Origin: M3007 sp046296435
Lineage (GTDB): Bacteria; Bacteroidota; Bacteroidia; Chitinophagales; Saprospiraceae
Assembly (NCBI GenBank): GCA_046296435.1
Contig: JBKBLI010000003.1
Span: 1 to 64,000 of the forward strand
Length of the DNA: 64,000 nt
Direction of reading: 5' to 3'
The notes below the pieces were generated by a model that saw only the letters and a program-made list of their open reading frames with translations, was not told where the DNA came from and made no database searches. The stretch's first letter is position 1, and each line of letters starts with the position of its first letter. This document shows positions 62,837 to 64,000 of the stretch, one piece after another. The position numbers and the translations under genes were made by a program.

Positions 62837-64000
62837 TGACCCTCATGACGCCAAGCGCAATAGCCCTTCTGAAAGGTATTTTCTGGATCGGATCCGCCGT
62901 CGTGGCCTATGCGTACGTGGGTTATGGTATTCTGCTGTACGGCCTGATACGCCTCAAGCGTCTTTTTTTTTCGAAAAAAAATAAAAAAACCGCCGCTTCG
63001 GACTCAGTACCCGAGGCGGCGCTCATCATCTGCGCCTGGAACGAAGCGGCCTTCATCCGCGAAAAAATCGCCAACACCCTGGCGCTCGACTACCCGCCCG
63101 AACGCTTGCACATCGTATTCGTAACCGACGGCTCAAGCGACGATACGCCACAAATCATCCGCGACTACCCTCTGCCGCCCAACCGACGACTCACGCTGCT
63201 CCACCAGGATGGCCGCGCCGGCAAATTGGCTGCGTTCAAGCGCGCCATGAGCCTCGCCAAGGAGCCTATTGTGGTCAGCACCGACGCCAACACCTACCTC
63301 AATCCCGAAGCGCTCCGCCGCTTGCTCGCGCACTTCAGCGACCCAAGGGTAGGCGCAGTGGCCGGCGAAAAACGCATCGCTATGGGCCTCAAAGAAGCGG
63401 CCAACAGCGCCGGCGAAGGCTTGTACTGGCGTTACGAGAGCGCGCTGAAACGCTGGGACGCCGAATTGTGGAGCGTGGTGGGGGCGGCCGGCGAACTTTT
63501 TGCCTTCAGGCGCGAATGCTACGAAGCCCCGCCGCCGGACACCATCGTGGAGGACTTCTACCTCACCATGCAAATCGCACGTAAGGGTTGGCGGGTACAA
63601 TACGAGCCGGACGCCTACGCCGTCGAGAGCGCCTCGGCCAGCGTGGCCGAAGAGTTCAAACGCAAAACGCGCATCGCCGCCGGCGGCCTGCAGGCCGTGG
63701 CCCGTCTCGCGCCCTTGCTCAACCCCCTGCGCTACGGGGTGCTGAGTTTCCAGTACATCTCCCACCGCGTGCTGCGCTGGACGTTAGCCCCCCTGCTCCT
63801 GCCCCTGATTTTCGCGAGCAACCTGATCCTCGCCATTCATGTCGGCGAGCTGTACGCATGGTTGTTCGCCGGACAGGCGCTTTTCTACGCCTTAGCCGCC
63901 GTCGGCTTTTTTTTAGAAAAAAAACAAATGCGCCTAAAGGCTTTCTTTGTGCCCTACTACTTCTGCATGATGAACTACGCCCAATACGCCGGCGCGCTAC
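62836..64000 (+). CDS. Family 2 glycosyltransferase, membrane-bound (3' truncated by window)
   Basis: Processive-type polysaccharide glycosyltransferase; 388 residues are visible and the frame runs off the window end. An N-terminal membrane helix (GIFWIGSAVVAYAYVGYGILLYGLI) is followed by the GT-A domain: EAALIICAWNEAAFIREKIANTL, the nucleotide-binding FVTDGSSDDTPQI (Asp near 98), VVSTDANTYL, IVEDFYLTMQIARKGW (acceptor Asp near 239) and an R-V-L-R-W segment (QYISHRVLRWTLAP). Two or more further membrane helices follow. The start is the ATG at 62836, overlapping the esterase stop. Two dyads lie inside (T9-CG-A8 at 62963-62981; T8-AG-A8 at 63907-63924). Confidence 0.9.
   Translation, partial: MTLMTPSAIALLKGIFWIGSAVVAYAYVGYGILLYGLIRLKRLFFSKKNKKTAASDSVPEAALIICAWNEAAFIREKIANTLALDYPPERLHIVFVTDGSSDDTPQIIRDYPLPPNRRLTLLHQDGRAGKLAAFKRAMSLAKEPIVVSTDANTYLNPEALRRLLAHFSDPRVGAVAGEKRIAMGLKEAANSAGEGLYWRYESALKRWDAELWSVVGAAGELFAFRRECYEAPPPDTIVEDFYLTMQIARKGWRVQYEPDAYAVESASASVAEEFKRKTRIAAGGLQAVARLAPLLNPLRYGVLSFQYISHRVLRWTLAPLLLPLIFASNLILAIHVGELYAWLFAGQALFYALAAVGFFLEKKQMRLKAFFVPYYFCMMNYAQYAGAL

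Noticed and set aside
1..64000. CRISPR arrays, tRNA or rRNA genes, insertion sequences
   Set aside because: None recognised on either strand. No regular repeat-spacer pattern, transposase or tRNA-like cloverleaf was seen by eye; a covariance-model scan was not possible.

Overview
The window comes from a Bacteroidota genome that is fairly GC-rich by eye. It most resembles the Saprospiria (Lewinella/Haliscomenobacter-like lineages), but that rank is an inference. The signs are a ten-repeat SprB-type surface protein with a gliding-motility C-terminal domain, a GldA-like ATPase, a SusC/SusD pair, several type IX secretion C-terminal domains, a Bacteroidetes-type ECF sigma factor, and promoters of the TTTG-N19-TAnnTTTG kind. 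Three N-runs show that it is a scaffolded draft assembly.

Layout. 1-7.2 kb: end of a SprB-repeat adhesin, folC, a sulfide:quinone oxidoreductase and gldA. 7.2-12.8 kb: a DUF4294 protein and a susCD operon with a clear promoter and terminator. 12.9-20.6 kb: inositol-monophosphatase and DUF4197 genes overlapping by 4 bp, a HEAT-repeat/cyclophilin fusion, a DUF3298 protein, a DUF58 protein and a cyanophycinase-like peptidase. 21-26.8 kb: a DPE2-type 4-alpha-glucanotransferase and an S9 peptidase.

26.9-58.2 kb is a large pectin/uronate utilisation region. A leftward operon encodes beta-glucuronidase, an exported enolase-superfamily protein, a hexuronate-type MFS transporter and KDPG aldolase. 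Rightward uxaC-kdgK follows. Then come a GH28 polygalacturonase, an ECF sigma factor, and a LacI regulator with operator-like dyads at its own promoter and in front of the sigma gene. A second leftward run of about 13.5 kb carries a tiny FecR-N-like protein, uxuB, uxuA, dctA, a TonB receptor, a beta-helix protein and a 1731-residue SBBP/DUF4397 surface protein, ending at a hairpin terminator. Divergent from it are a second GH28 and an (alpha/alpha)-toroid protein. The last pair is uxaA behind a Tat-exported enolase-superfamily protein. Together these enzymes take polygalacturonate and glucuronides to uronates, then to 2-keto-3-deoxygluconate and KDPG. Only a classical UxaB tagaturonate reductase is missing.

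58.5-64 kb: an unrecognised toroid-like protein, an MltA murein transglycosylase, an esterase with a carbohydrate-binding module, and the start of a family 2 glycosyltransferase.

The most unusual signals are: (i) a recurrent T-tract/A-tract dyad (for example T8-CG-A8) found at more than 20 places, both between and inside genes; (ii) a LacI to orphan ECF sigma cascade with a free-standing 72-residue FecR-N-like protein as a possible anti-sigma factor; (iii) Tat-exported enolase-superfamily enzymes inside the uronate operons; (iv) two assembly gaps that appear to have true length near zero.
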